In this document: piece by piece, positions 1 to 12,555 of the stretch
Layout: each line of letters starts with the position of its first letter
Numbering within the stretch: position 1 is the stretch's first letter
NCBI RefSeq assembly: GCF_001640805.2
Contig: NC_066833.1
Span: forward strand, 8,504,564 to 8,568,563
DNA: 64,000 nucleotides
Reading direction: 5' to 3'
Origin: Lates calcarifer
Taxonomy: Eukaryota > Chordata > Actinopteri > Centropomidae
Made by a program: the position numbers and the translations under genes
Notes under the pieces: model-generated
The model's input: only the letters and a program-made list of their open reading frames with translations
Database searches by the model: none
Told to the model about the DNA's origin: nothing

Positions 1-165
1 AAATATTTATGGCCACTGGTTTGTAGCTGGTATGAGAATGTGTGAGGACAGTGTTTGCCAGGATAATATGATTTGTGGAAACAGATGAGTCTGGAATGAA
101 GATGTTGAGATCCAAAGTGGGGGACAGATGTGTGACAGATGAAGGCTGCACAGTATACTGGCATA

Positions 166-1055
166 CAGTGGCTTCAGAAAGTATTCAGACTACACTTTTT
201 GAACACTTTGTGTCGTAGATTCAATTGCGAACACTCTCAATAACCAAATACTGACAAAGTGAAAATATGTTTTTAGATATTTTTGCAAATTTATTTCAAA
301 TGAAAAAGTGAAACAGTATTCAGAGTCTTTGCTGCGACTACTCGCATCCTCTGTTTCAATTATTCTTGAAATGTGTTTAGAACTTGACTAGAGTCCAAAT
401 TGAATTGATTGAACATAGTTTAGAAAGGCCAGGACAAAAACTGAGCCATAAAGTCCAAGGAACTCTGTAGACCTCATTGACAAAACTGTGGTAAGGCACA
501 GATCAGGGCAAAGGTATAAAAACATTTGTTCCCAGGAAGCACAGTGGCCTCAGTGACTGTGAAATGGAAGAAGTCTGTAACCACCAGGACAAACTGAGAA
601 CCAGGCAAGAAGGTGTTGGTGAGTCTTGGTCAGGGAAGTGACCAAGAACTAAACCCAGTAGCCCATCTAGCTCAGGGTTCAGTGTGTTGTCAGGTCAGAG
701 GGTTCAGCAGAACTGCTGCTTCACTGGATGATTTTTGTTGTTTTTTAAATTCTGATGTCTGATGTGAACATTAACTGCCCCTGACCTGAATCTGTATGAG
801 TGTATGGATTGCTGCCACATGACTGGGTGATTGGAGAGTGTGTGCAGGTGTGTTCCTTTCTAAACTACGTTCAATACAATTTGCCGCTGATGGTCTGAAT
901 ACTTTTATAAACAAGGGATTTCAGGATTTAATCACTTCATTATGGGTTATTGAGTGTGGACTGATCAACAAAAATGGCAATTTTATCCATTTAAAATGAA
1001 ATCTATCACAGTATAATGTGTCTGTGTGTGTGCTATGTGAAAAATACATGATGTT
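166..1055 (+). mobile_element. Decayed Tc1-like transposon with long inverted repeats
   Basis: The left end, CAGTGGCTTCAGAAAGTATT, follows a TA at 164-165 and matches the terminal style of long-inverted-repeat Tc1 families of salmonids and other teleosts, which I recall from memory. Around 480-650 lie transposase-gene words: a region of the type GGCACAGATC..GGGCAAAGG, then ACAGTGGCCTCAGTGACTGT, AAATGGAAGAAGT and TCAGGGAAGTGACCAAGAAC. These fit the N-terminal DNA-binding part of a Tc1 transposase but hold no open frame. From about 850 the right repeat returns in inverted form (GGTCTGAATACTTTTATAAA, then TTCATTATGGGTTATTGAGTG). The extreme right end is blurred by a TG-rich stretch at 1018-1035, so the end coordinate is approximate. 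At about 0.9 kb it is shorter than an intact copy (about 1.6 kb); much of the catalytic region is deleted. Long dead. Confidence 0.75.
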
Positions 1056-4000
1056 TTAATGGGGTGAGATGTCCCAAACAATCACACAGCACCCCATCAG
1101 TTGGTGTTGGCAGGAGGAGATTACCGCCTGTTCATGCGGAAACCATTTTTCTAATCACATGGTGTGCACCAAAGTCTTGTTTACATACACACTCCCATAG
1201 GTCTAATCTCAGGGATGAGAGGATCTTTCCACAGACTTGCACCTCACATTCCACAATACAACATAACAAGATCCATATGGATGGCTCGGAGAATGATTAG
1301 ACAGAATTATCCCACTGACAGACTGATGAGCAGCCTGGAACTGCAGATAACCACTGTTCACCACATGATACTGGTGCTACATGCTTAGCACAATTCAGAA
1401 AGGGAACTACACTGTGGAAGTGTGTTCCACCACAGTGCTGCTCGCCCGTCTTCAGTTGTCTTTAAACAGGAGACACAACTAAACCTCAGCTGAACCTTCA
1501 GGCCAGAGTTACAGTCGTTCAGATAAAAAAGGCAGAAGAGCATCAGCGCTGCTAGCTAGCTTAGCTTATTATAGCTTATAAAACCACACAACGCAACGTG
1601 GAGCAACTGTAACAAGCTCTCAAGAACTCATGCGTGCCAGTGGCTGTACGTGATTGAATGGCAGAGTCGGTTCAGTCAGTAGCTACGAGTTCATGGTCAC
1701 TCAAGGGAATGTGGATCAAACAACCTAGCTTTTCTGGTGTAGCAGGCAGTTACAACCTCGAGTGGGCAAGTTGTTTTGACGTGATGCATCTGACACTGTT
1801 GACCACCTTCAGGCAAACAACCTAACCATACACAACTTATATAACCATGACCAAACTCCTCTGGGAAAGACTCTATGAGCTTGCAGTTATTTTTTTTTTC
1901 TTTCCTGACCTAAAAAACAGATTTTGAGAGTCCTTTAACACAGCAAATCAGTGTAGTGTGATGGGCTCTTCACAGAGGAGCCTCACTTATTTATTCCTCT
2001 TGAGTCTTGATAACACTTTTGAGATGTTTCACAGCTTAAAATCCTTCCAAACTGCATCTTTAATTAGAGAAAATATATATATTTTTAGCACTGGTTTGAT
2101 TATTAGCGTTTAATATATTCTGTGAATCACTTTTTTCCAATTAAATTAATGACCTCATTTGATTTTGAGAACTGGAAATGAGTTTTGAATGCATCCATTT
2201 TCAATTAGTTAATCATTTAAATCTGCTAATCAAAACATTGCAAAAATTATACTTTAAGCTCGTGACTATTAAAACACTCGTCCATGAACAGTAGCTAAAG
2301 GTTTATTGCATTGCATGCTACTTAGCTAAGCTTATCAGAACAAAGTCTGCAAACTAAATGCTCTAAATGTAAAACAGTTTATTATCACCACATTACTAAC
2401 TGCTCTTCATCAGACTCATCAACATCACTCAGAAACCTGCGTTAGCAGTTTTACTGTGACATGAACTCATCAAGTGGAAATGATAAAACACCACCTGTCC
2501 ACTCAAGAAATTTGGAAGTGTAGTTTTCCAAATGCTGAAGTAACACAACACTTGATTTGAACATTTGAAGACTGACTGCTCTGATTCTCTGGAACTTCTT
2601 CAAGTGTGTTGAAGTGTTCTTCGGTGTCGACTTGTTATTTAGTGTTTATTGGTGGTCAGCAAACCAACTCAGGGGGAATTACTGCCACCAACTGGCAGTG
2701 GGAGTCACTACACTCTGATTCATTATGTTCCAGTTGGGAGTGTCCTCTTTATGCTGTAGATCTAAGAGGCAGTTTCAGCCCTCGTGCATTTGTTTTGTAT
2801 AAAATCTTCAGTGTGTTGTTTTAATTGGCTGTTCATGGGAACTGAATTTTGTTCCTGGGTTCTTTGTATTATTAGACTTGAACATATTTCTATTGAATCT
2901 TCATTCCAGTGTCTGATGCTATTTTAAGTATGGTTTTCTGTATGTGATGGGTTGGGATACGTTTCTGATTAGACAGTTAAGTCTTGAACTTCCACAGTCC
3001 TGGCAACAGTTGTAAAGACTAGCAGTAATAATGAACCTGTTGTGTAAGTAATCTATTAAAGAGGACAAACAAGAAATGACCGAAAGAAATGAGTCGGCAT
3101 TAAAGGTGCGGCTGTGACTTTGTGCCTACTCAGACACTTGGGTTCACTGAAACTTACCTCCTGTATTCTCATATTTCTTGTTAGAACCAACCATTAACAG
3201 GGTTTATGGATCCTGGTGCCTTTCATTAAGATACACTGAGGTGATTATTTTGGGTAAAAAGGCAGAAAGCAGTTCCAGGATGTGGAAATCATGACGCTGC
3301 AAAAAGACCAGCAGCAAAATGGTGGCCTGCCCACTCCGGGAAACTTGGACTCGTTCTAATTTGTCAAATCCCGAGCAGCTTATAATAACTAGGAGCTGAC
3401 CTGAGCGAAATCGTCCCAGAACTTTCCTCTAATATCAACAAACACCGCTCCAGGTCTGAAAGTGAAAAGCTTGGCTGCCTGGCATTCTTCACTCCTCTGA
3501 CTGAACTCTCCTCAAACGTTCTGTAACTGGAAAACCAGTTTGTAAAATGGAGGAGGGGGGGTGGAGGTATTTTCCTCTCTCCTCATCAGAAACACCAACA
3601 AACACTGTCTCAACCCATTTCCACTGAGGAGTGTGGCAGTGTGAGTGTGTCTACATACATTATGTGCTCATGTGTGACTGTGCATATGATACTGTTCACA
3701 TGCCTCCATATCTGTGTGCACACCTGGGAGTGCTCATATTATGGGATTATTGTGTGTTGTGCTTTCAGTCAGACCCAGAGGCCTCTCCACATTATCCATC
3801 TCTCACTCCGAGGCTCGTACAGCCTCACTCTCTTCTGGTTCCTCCCTGGGGAGGACGAGAAACAGGAGCTGTTTCTGTCTCTCGTTTCCTCCACCTTCAT
3901 TAAAGCAACACTGTGTAACTTCTGATGAGCAGCGGCAACAGCGACCCCTGCAGCTGCAGGTGGTAATTACAGGACGCTGCATTAAAAGCTGTTCCCTGGC

Positions 4001-4700
4001 AGTTAGCTAGCTAGCTTAGCTAACTGTTTTCACTCTGTAAATTAGTCTCTAGATGTCGCTGGAGAAGGTCAGACATATATCAACATAATGTAGCTACTGT
4101 ATTTACATATAAAATAACTAAGTCTAACCATCTACTACATTTATCAGTAGCTGTTATTATTTTTCATCAGCATTAATATCCACCTAAACCTCTAAGTAAT
4201 TATTTTTCTAATTTTCTTCACGGGTTAAAAATCAATTAAAAATATTTAAAGAGTTAGTGACACCTGTGTCCCCTTAGGTTCTTATGGGTTAAAGAAAAAA
4301 CGACTGTTTATGAAGGCTGTTGTTTCCTGAGAAAAAGGAGTTCTGCCCAAAAAGTCAATGCATTTGATGCTTTTTGGGGAAAAAGTCACTAAAGAGATTT
4401 TAAAAGTTGTCAAATCTAGAGAGGAAATCGAGGTTTCACTCCTGAATTAGATCCCAGAGTGACAGGAAACACACCTTCAAATCTTCTATACACACACACA
4501 CACAAACACAGAGCACAGGAAAATGACACACACTCTCTTTACACAGTGCCATAAATCATAAGCAGTCATGTCCAGGTCAGCACAGACACACAGCAGCCAT
4601 CTTGTCTTCTCTCGGCCCGTCCTGCCCCGTCCTCAGTTTATTATGTCCCTGTTCTTTCAGCAGTGTGTTTCAGCCTGTTGTTGTAACTAATCCCTCAATT
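1056..4700. other. No gene recognised; ordinary non-coding DNA
   Basis: I see no coding signal, RNA gene or assignable repeat. The base composition is AT-rich around 2040-2290. Short open frames at 1.06-1.39, 2.6-2.8 and 3.6-4.0 kb lack recognisable domains and look like chance. GCTAGCTAGCTTAGC-type words occur at 1547-1572 and 4000-4025. Confidence 0.6.
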
Positions 4701-4703
4701 CCG

Positions 4704-4705
<2 letters not shown>

Positions 4706-4747
<42 letters not shown>
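4706..4747. repeat. (CA)n microsatellite
   Basis: About 21 uninterrupted CA units. A shorter CA run lies upstream at 4491-4504, and a TG-rich imperfect stretch follows at about 4852-4965. Confidence 0.95.
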
Positions 4748-4749
<2 letters not shown>

Positions 4750-6204
4750 GGACTTCTCCTTTACATTAGTCCCTTACAAAGGAACTGTAATTGAGATAGC
4801 ACAGGCTGAGCAGAGGTCAAGCTACTTTAGTAGTAATTGTGTGTGACAGAATGTGTGTGTGTGAGAGTGTGTGTGTCTGTGTGTTGCTTGTACGACACGA
4901 GACAGCGTTGTGTGTGCACATAATGTGATTTTACAGGCGTATCTGTGTGTGTGATCTTGTGTGTGTTTACGTGCCTGAGGAAAAACCTGCCCAATAATTC
5001 TCAGGTTCTAGTCTCAGTCTAATAATGTAATATATGATTAACTCCCCAGGCAGAAATGATCTTTTCTGTTGTGTCGAGGAAACCACAGCTGGGTGGATAC
5101 TCGACATTAGACAGGTTTAAAAGAAAGTCTTATATTAGAAAGACGTGTGTGTGAATGTTTCAGATATGAAACAGTTTAGACAGAGGAGATGCTGCGTTAG
5201 CTGAGTCTGGAAGAACCCACCCAGAGATCACAGGATAGGATATTAAAGGATCATTCTGGTGTTTTTTACTCTTTAAAAACATCTCATTAAGTACAGATGC
5301 TGTTGGATTAAACAGGACTGAAAAGCTGCAGTAAAAGTTATCCACCTTCTGATAAACAACATATTTCATGGTTAAAGCTCGGTGAGAACATGGGTGGGCA
5401 TCCTCCTGCAGCGAGAACATGTGATCACTTCCCAGCTCCCGCTCTCCTCCTTCTTAACAAAGCCCCACAACCTCCTCTCACCCTGCAGCCCCCCCCCCCC
5501 ATCCCACAAGAGCTCGATCAATAATTCCACTAGACTGGAGCCCAAAAACAAGTCAGCTGAGGGGAGGAACGGACCAGGGGAGAGCCTTCAAAGTGCTTCT
5601 TCTGGTGGTGCCGGTAATGAAGGCGGCTGCAGAATATCTTTGCTGCGAGAAGTCTTGTATCTTCTATCGAGTTCCAGGGAACCAAGAAAAACAAGACTTG
5701 TGGTGAAACAACAGAGCAGATTTTGAGCGGGCGCCAACGCTCTGTGGCTGCGACACTTTGTCAGACCCTGACAGACGGGCTACACTTCAGCTCCAACCCC
5801 AACAAGACGACGTCCAAGACTTAAGGAGTTAAGGGGTTTTAATGCAGCGGCGGTGGTGTGTGTTCTTGTGTTTGACGTACTGATCAGGGGCTTGAACTGC
5901 TGTGTGGGAGAACTCCCACGCCCCATTCATTATTCAGGGGAGTGAGAGAGATATCTGCTTCCCAGATTACTTTCCTCTGAGGTGGAAGTGAGGGAGAGGA
6001 GGAGATGGAGAAGCATTTTTCTCTGTGTCAGACTGTGGTTGTTAAACGTGGTCATTGTCATGTGGATTTCTGTGACGTTAACACGAGTGTTTCATTATCC
6101 CTGATGGCTGTGGTCGCCACAGAGGCCACAGCTGATAGGAGGCGGTGATGTGATAGAGGAGGGCGATGGATTTTATCTCAACTCTGTGGTATTTCTTAAC
6201 CTGG
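4748..6204. other. No gene recognised; contains C12 run
   Basis: Non-coding in appearance. It holds an imperfect TG-rich zone, a run of 12 C at 5489-5500 and a moderately CpG-containing stretch at 5715-5860 with no convincing exon or promoter. The 114-codon frame at 5382-5726 crosses the C run and has no recognisable domain. Confidence 0.55.
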
Positions 6205-6445
6205 GCCTTATTTTCTCATGTTTTTGGGTGGAAATGATGTAAAATCTTTAGGGTCGGTGCAGTGTAATCCAACGGACAATCATCCACATCAAAGTTAGTG
6301 TTGTAAGCATCTGATTATGACAGGATTCCTACAGAGACAGAGCTTTTTATTAAAGAGGAAGAGCCTTTAGTTTAACCACAAACATCTCTATATATCTCTA
6401 CCAGACTCCATTGATGAAAACAGGGATTTTACTGGGAGCTGGTTG
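6205..6445 (-). repeat. Family A dispersed repeat, internally deleted copy
   Basis: Reverse-strand copy of a family of about 360 bp that recurs in this window. Shared words, read on this strand, are TTTTTATTAAAGAGGAAGA, AACATCTCTATATATCTCTA, CCAGACTCCATTGA and ACAGGGATTT at the family 5' part, and TTCTCATGTTTTTGGGTG at the family 3' part. The middle, present in the copies at 25.7 and 60.4 kb, is shortened. Family class unknown: no coding capacity and no clear terminal inverted repeat. Confidence 0.85.
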
Positions 6446-6815
6446 AACACCAAAAGACGACACATAAACGCACCACTCCTTTATTTTCTGTCATTGGATG
6501 ATCAGAGCTAGAGGACACGACCTGTCCACTAATTCATACACAACGAGTCACCAACAGCAGACAGCTGTGATTTCTATAAAAACATAAACAGACGTTTTAC
6601 AGAGCAGATACTTCGTCTCCAACCTGCTGTCGAAACATTTAACACATCAGCGTTCACGAGAGTGTGTTCACACAAACCAACACAAACATTAATGCTCTCA
6701 CACATACCATGGGAATACACAACACCAACACACACATGCTAATTCTGATGAAAAGCAGACAATGATGAGAGTTCCTGCTGACAGGTGTTTTCACACACTG
6801 TAAACTATAGTGTTG

Positions 6816-6849
<34 letters not shown>
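6816..6849. repeat. (TG)n microsatellite
   Basis: About 17 TG units in an otherwise unremarkable stretch. Confidence 0.95.
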
Positions 6850-6851
<2 letters not shown>

Positions 6852-9800
6852 TACATAAAAGGCTCTGAGGACCTAATAATGGATATTTCAGCTGGTCTCT
6901 ACACTGTGTTCTCAGCTGTAATATCACACTGGTTCACAGTTTGTTAAGGAGTTTTAATCAGGCAGGTTAAATAAGAACGAGCACAGGAACCTACAGAAGA
7001 GGTTATCTGTACCTCTGAGCTGCCACTTCAGCTCAACACGAACTTCAACACTCTGCTAACTCTGACTCAAACTGTTGCATGTTTTCAGTGTTTTCAGTGT
7101 TTTCAGTGTTCTGTTGATGCAAAATGAAGATAACTGACAAAGCACAGGTGTAAATCATCTGTGTGAGACACTGGATTTCCTTTTATAAGTTTGATAGTGT
7201 GAGCCGTCACGCACAGTCACTGCTTGTTTTATCCCACTGAGTTACAAGCCAGATGGAAAACCAAGTCAAGAGGAGTCAAAAATTGACTTTAAATCCAAAG
7301 ACTGAAGCTCCAGCTTTGAAAAACAGAAGATGCTCTACAGTGCTCTGCTCTAGTTGGAACTGTAATCAATATTTCAGCTCCACAATGCGATTTCTTTTTA
7401 ATGTGTTTAGCCAGGCCAGTGGTGTGGAGCTGCCTGTGTGGGTCAGTGCTTCCACCACTTCGATGCAGACTGGAACTTCTGGATGGATGAAATCCCCAGA
7501 GGATGAATCCTCATCCGGCTCCAGTCAGAGGTTCAGCTGGAACAGTGTTGAAGTTCTCCTGAGTGTGTGTGTGTTATGGTGTGTATCAGAGTGTAGCAGG
7601 TGTGTTTTAAACCCCGCCTTACAGCAGTGTTTGCACCATCCAGGGTGTCCGAGCTGCTTTGTTTGTGACCCTGTGTTTGTTTAGTTGTTTTTTCAGACTG
7701 ACACCATCTGTGTGTGTTAGTGATTTAAAGCAGCAGAAGCAATAGAAGCCGTATTTGTGGTGTTTTCACAGGCCGAGGCTGTTTGTTTGTTTGTTTGTTT
7801 GTTTTTTGGTGTGGGAAACCCTGCAGGAGGGCAGCGTGAAGCACGTGAACACACACACACACACCCTGGGCGTGAACTCAAACACTCGTGGTGTAAACGG
7901 TCACAGCAGCGGCGTCACTGCTGTCGCCGTCCATCGCTGTCGTTCAGGCTCCTCACCTGTCGCAGGACACATGGTGTGGGGTCACTGCAGGATACGAGGG
8001 ACGGGGGGAGTACTGATGACAGACAGGGGGGCAGCGGCTGAGGTGGAGGGGTGAGGAAGCAAAGACTTGTCCAGTTATTTAGTACTGCAGTTTCCTAGGG
8101 TTGGTCCAAAGTTAAAATCGAAGCAGCAGAGATATCCTGAATGCCCTTAAGTGCGCTTTAAAAGTCTTAAAATAATATGATGATCATTAATTAACTTTAA
8201 TATCTTCTGTGCCAAAAAAACCTGGAGCCTAAAACACAGTGTTCCCAGGAAGAATCTAATTATTGTGGATAAAATGGCAAAATTTAAATTCTGTTGACAT
8301 CTTCTCTGATATCTAAATGCTGCGTGCTGTGGTGTTTCCACACTGAGGATGTGGTTATATGTACATTTTTGCTGTCGCTACATAGCCAACGTTAGCATAG
8401 CCTCTCATTCCTCTGTGCCACAGCTCCACTGTGGTCCAAACACTTTTAAAAATACATCACCATCCTGCTGCTGTGAATACTTACTAGAGTACAAATAGTG
8501 TACAGTATGTATTGATTGTTGGTGGTTGGTTGTTACTGTCTCTATGTGCTCGGTGATCTATGACTTGGTTGCTGTTAACTCAATAAACAATTAATCACAA
8601 TAAAATCAAATGTTCTTATTGGACAGTCACTAATTGACAAACGGGTTTATTCCCAGACGGGGCCTTTAAAATGCTGGAGGGGAGTAAAAGGAAAGGGAAA
8701 GACCAAGGTGAAGGTTGTAGACAGAAACAATGTGAGTGGCAGGAGGAAGAAGCTCGAGAGGAAGCATCTAAAACTCAGTGGCCTCGTAAAGAAAGCGTAT
8801 AAAAAACATCTTCCTTCCTTCTTTGGTTAACAACAACACCATGCACGCCTCTTTATCTCCCCACCATGTCTCTCTTTACCTTCCTCCCCTCTTACTCCCT
8901 CTGCTTCCTGCTCCCACTATCCTTCCTCTAACCCCCAACACCTCCTGCTGTGAGCTTGTTATGGCAGATGAAGGGGGTAGACCCTAAAATCATCAGCTCT
9001 CTGTGTTCCCACAGCGTAACCAGACCATCCCTGAGGTCAGGGATCAGAGCTAAATGCTGCCAGACTGTGTGGGAATCCAGTGGGCAACTCTGTGGCTGTT
9101 TGCTGCTCGTCAGAATAGTTTAGGGTGGCAGCTGCTCAAAGTGTGGCTTAATAAACAAAACTGACAAAAAAGCAAAGTCAAAGAGACTCAGACAAAAGGC
9201 TCAATTTTTCTTGCCAAGATTCAAGATGTTTGAATCAGTGCGTCAATGCAGTCGCTCTGTGAATCACCTAGAGAGCTTAACAACAGCATAATTGCTTGGT
9301 TGAGTTTTTTGTTTATGGGCGTCTGAACAAATGTACCATTAATAAATGATTTCAATAACTCAGTTTGCACAGCGTGTTTGCAAAAAGTCAGCCGACAGTA
9401 TCAAACTGAGGGACATTGTGCTAAGACTCGTCTTTGAGAAAGAAAAAGAAGCCACAGGAAAAACAAGCAGAATGGAAAAAATAATGGTTGGGCATTCATT
9501 GTAAATCTTACAAGCAGTGAGCATTCTTTTTATAAGTGCTCTTCATTGATCCTGCCTGTCGGCAGCAGAGTGCTACATTTCCACCCCCATCTCTCCTGCT
9601 CTGTCTCTTTCCCCAAAAGCAGCTACAAGTCAACAACTCTGACTGTGTTTTTAAGTGCTTCTCCAAACAATAAGGGTGTGTGTGTGTGTCTGCATGTGTG
9701 TGTCCGTTGAGTTTGCCCCAGCGGCACACATTCCTTAGCCTCTGTTAGTATTCAGCCCACATAGGTCATGGCCAGCAGGCTTTTGTGTTCAACCAGCCCC

Positions 9801-10154
9801 GGTGTCACTGCAGTACGGTGGGTGAGTGTGTGTTTGCGTATATTGGGAGAGAAAGTCAATGGGAGCTGTGGACACACAAATGCACACACTTTGTTTGGCG
9901 AGGAGCACTCAGGGACAATCAGGAGGCTGCGAGGGCTTTCAAAGAAAAAACTTTTTCAAAGAGCCTCGCAGAATGGTTTCTCACCTCTGCATAAATGTCA
10001 ACCACAGAGAGAAGAGATGAAGGGAGAGTGCGACTAAAGTAGGAGTTGGACAACTGTGTTTAAGTTCTGTGATCCATAAACCTTTGGTCTGCGGTTCTTT
10101 CTCCTGGTTTGAGTTCGACCCCTTAGTCTTAGTTAAAGGAACCTATACGACCAC
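6850..10154. other. No gene recognised; small simple repeats
   Basis: Contains a 10-bp minisatellite (GTTTTCAGTG, three units, 7081-7110), a (GTTT)n run at 7781-7807, a short CA run at 7849-7864 and a pyrimidine-rich stretch at 8870-8945. The 143-codon frame at 7253-7684 overlaps a teleost dispersed-repeat fragment and is not taken as a gene. Nothing else is assignable. Confidence 0.6.
7438..7512 (+). repeat. Fragment of common teleost 'CCCCAGAGGATGAATCC' repeat
   Basis: Carries the words GTGCTTCCACCACTT, CAGACTGGAAC, TGGATGGATGAAAT and CCCCAGAGGATGAATCC, in the same order as in larger fragments of this repeat at 49.0 kb (plus) and 53.2 kb (minus). The class is not assigned. Confidence 0.6.
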
Positions 10155-10425
10155 AGTATACAGTCATTATTTAGACGATCGTGTGCTTCCAACTTTGTGA
10201 CAACAGTTTGGAGAAGACCATTTCCTACAGAGGTTTGGTGTGGAAGAACTTCAGAGGCCCTGAGGCCAGACCTGATCACCACCCATCAGAGCCGGACCCC
10301 ATTAATGCTCTTAATGTATGAAAGGCAGCAGATCTCTGCAGCCAGGTTCAAACATTTAGTGGTTTTGGGATTATATGTTTAGCTACCAGATACCAGTGTC
10401 CACACTTGTGTCATTTGTGAGCACT
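10155..10425 (+). mobile_element. 3' remnant of a second Tc1-like transposon type
   Basis: The series TTTAGACGATCGTGTGCTTC, CCAACTTTGTGACAACAGTT, TGGTGTGGAAGAACTTC, CCATTAATGCTCTTAATG, GATCTCTGCAGCCAGG and AACATTTAGTGG follows the 3' coding part of a Tc1-like transposase gene, in the family whose ends resemble GTCCACATACTTTTGG. The C-terminal reading frame is broken by frameshifts, and the catalytic-centre segment before it is deleted. The right end near 10399-10425 (GTGTCCACACTTGTGTCATT) is a diverged terminal sequence. A lone end of the same type lies at 30187-30214. Confidence 0.65.
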
Positions 10426-11893
10426 CGAGGCAACAAAAAGGAAAGAATCACTATTATAAAGTTAGGGTTAGAGTTAGGGTTAACTAACAGTTTATCATGA
10501 AAATCAAACTCATTGATCAGATTAAGCCAGTTAATGTTTACACCAACACACTCAGCCTAGGTCCCCTGAGGCCGAGTCCAGACCACTCTGAATCTAATGT
10601 ATCGACTGGACAGGAAATGTGTGTTAGATTATTTATTTATCTACTTTGGATAATGTTGAGCTGACGCTGAATTCTACGGCTCGTTCTTCTAACGTCCAGC
10701 TCTTTTGTTGGCAAGAAACATTGACTGAATTCAAACCAAATTCTTGAATCAAAGGTTAAGGTAGGTTACAATGACATGTCAGCACAGGCTAATACCACTG
10801 ATGCTATGCTGAATAGGTTCTTTACAGCAGTTATTTGAGTTTAAATGTTGAATATATGTGTTCTTATGTCTCCTGGGACCTTTGTGACGAAGCTTCACCC
10901 TCGGCTGAACTCTCACTTTGTGCTTCAGAAGGATGCTATACATGCTGGCTATGAATAAATAAGGTGCTCAGCTCTGTGGGTGCTGCTGCTAACGGAGGCT
11001 TTTCCTCAGATCTCCTTCAATCCCTTCATTATTTTTTAGACTCTCTCATTTAACTATTTTGCTGTTTCATCAACAGAAAGTTTTTTTTTCTCCGATTCAT
11101 TTCCCATCTCTGCCCATACATCAGCCATTAAACACACTAAATTGCTCCACACCACATTTCCTCTGTAGCCATAATGTGCTTGGCTTTGCGGGAGATGTGA
11201 CATTGTCTAACATTGTCTCACATCATTACACACAAACACACACAGACACAAGTAAATGAAACAGTCACTAAGAAATATCCATATCCTTATCTGATCGTAT
11301 TTCCCTCCATGCATGATAAATGTTTCTCCCTCTTCTCTTCATCTGCCTCCCTTTGCTGATTCTCCCTGCTTTAATTTCCAGATCACTTGCTTCCAAATGC
11401 ACAGAACAGCTACTGTTTCTGCAGTGTCTGTGGGTAATTGGGTTCAAAAATGACATGTTGCATTCAGGAGTGACAGACTTGGAGCAATTTGTTCCATCCT
11501 TGGCGATGGGACACTGTGGGAAACAGGGTCCTCAAAACACTTCACCAGGGGAACTCCTCCCATATGAACTAAGGTGCTGTTTGTGCATCACAGAAAATAT
11601 CAAAGAAGAAAGTTCACAGGGGAAACAAGACACAGTTTGAAGTTGTTCCCAGGTTGTTGGTGTTAGGACAGGGTTGCAGTTTGCTTTGTTGTGTGCTTTA
11701 AAGAACCAAAGATGCAAGTACAAATTTGACATTGACCTGTCTGAACACTGACTGTCCAAAGTTTAGCCACCGAGCAGAGACGGCAGATCTGTCAAACTCT
11801 GGATCAACAAAAACAGCAACTTCACAGAACACAGGAGCTGCTGGAATACTGCTGCTTTGATCGGTTCGTTTGTTTGCACTTTAGTGGACATAT
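10426..11893. other. No gene recognised
   Basis: Apart from the short telomere-like run, no assignable element. The 106-codon frame at 11320-11640 and its minus-strand partner show no domain or splice structure. Confidence 0.55.
10461..10482. repeat. Short telomere-like TTAGGG run
   Basis: Three GTTAGGG/GTTAGAG-type units in a row (the middle one degenerate). Too short to be a former chromosome end; such runs occur in teleost repeats. Confidence 0.6.
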
Positions 11894-12186
11894 GGTGCGT
11901 TCCAGTTCTAGTTCTAAGTCTGAATTTCTGAGTTCCCAGTCAGGAGTTTGAACCTGAACGCCCCCTAAAGTCAGAGCAACCCCACCAACCCTGACATCAG
12001 AATCCAAGATGGCTGCTCCTCACATCAACAGCAGTGAACTCTCTGCTAATGTTCCTGTTTATAGCAGTTCAGTCTCATTAGTTTACATGAAGTCAGTCAG
12101 ACACAGAGAACTGTTCAGGTTTATCTGTGGACATGTTGCTACGCTGTTTGTAGAGCGTTGTTAGCAACTGTTGCTAACAACAGCTA
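11894..12186 (+). repeat. Family B dispersed repeat, longer form
   Basis: Starts with GGTGCGTTCC, the kind of terminus seen in short teleost DNA-transposon derivatives. It continues through TGAATTTCTGAGTTCCCAGT, GTTTGAACCTGAACGCC, CAGAGCAACCCCACCA and ATCAGAATCCAAGATGGCT, and closes with the palindrome TTGTTAGCAAC-T-GTTGCTAACAA at 12158-12180. The same order, inverted and lacking about 130 bp of the middle, is at 46513-46677. No open frame. Confidence 0.85.
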
Positions 12187-12440
12187 GTCTGAGATACGAC
12201 TGAATCAGTTCACCTTCATGGTTTAACCTTTTTCAGCTAAATCTGAATGTCTTTTTAAGACGTGTTAACGTTTAATGTTAACAACTGAGGTGTTCTTGAA
12301 CTTGTGCTCAGAAAGATTAACTATACGGCTTTCCAGCGAGCGTCCATGTTTTACAGACTTTTCAACTGGAACGACGTCAACTCAGAGGAGACGTCTCTCC
12401 CAGTTCAGACCTCTGATGGAAACTGAACGCAGTGTTATTT

Positions 12441-12555
12441 TGACACAGACAATTGCCCATTGCATTATTTCACAGCAGCGGTTTGTGATTGCTAAGATTT
12501 TTGTCCCTATCAATCATTTACACCCAGAAACATGGGAAAATAAGGTTTAAAAAGA
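12441..12555 (+). repeat. Family A dispersed repeat, 3' part only
   Basis: Matches the family A 3' half: GACAATTGCCCATTG (family: GACGATTGTCCGTTG), CACAGCAGCGGTT, GATTTTTGTCCCTATCAATC, then ACCCAGAAACATGGGAAAAT. The 5' half is absent. Confidence 0.8.

Noticed and set aside
7253..7684. 143-codon frame
   Set aside because: Covers a fragment of the common CCCCAGAGGATGAATCC repeat; no domain.
10461..10482. Ancient telomere fusion
   Set aside because: Three short degenerate units are too few; such words occur inside teleost repeats.
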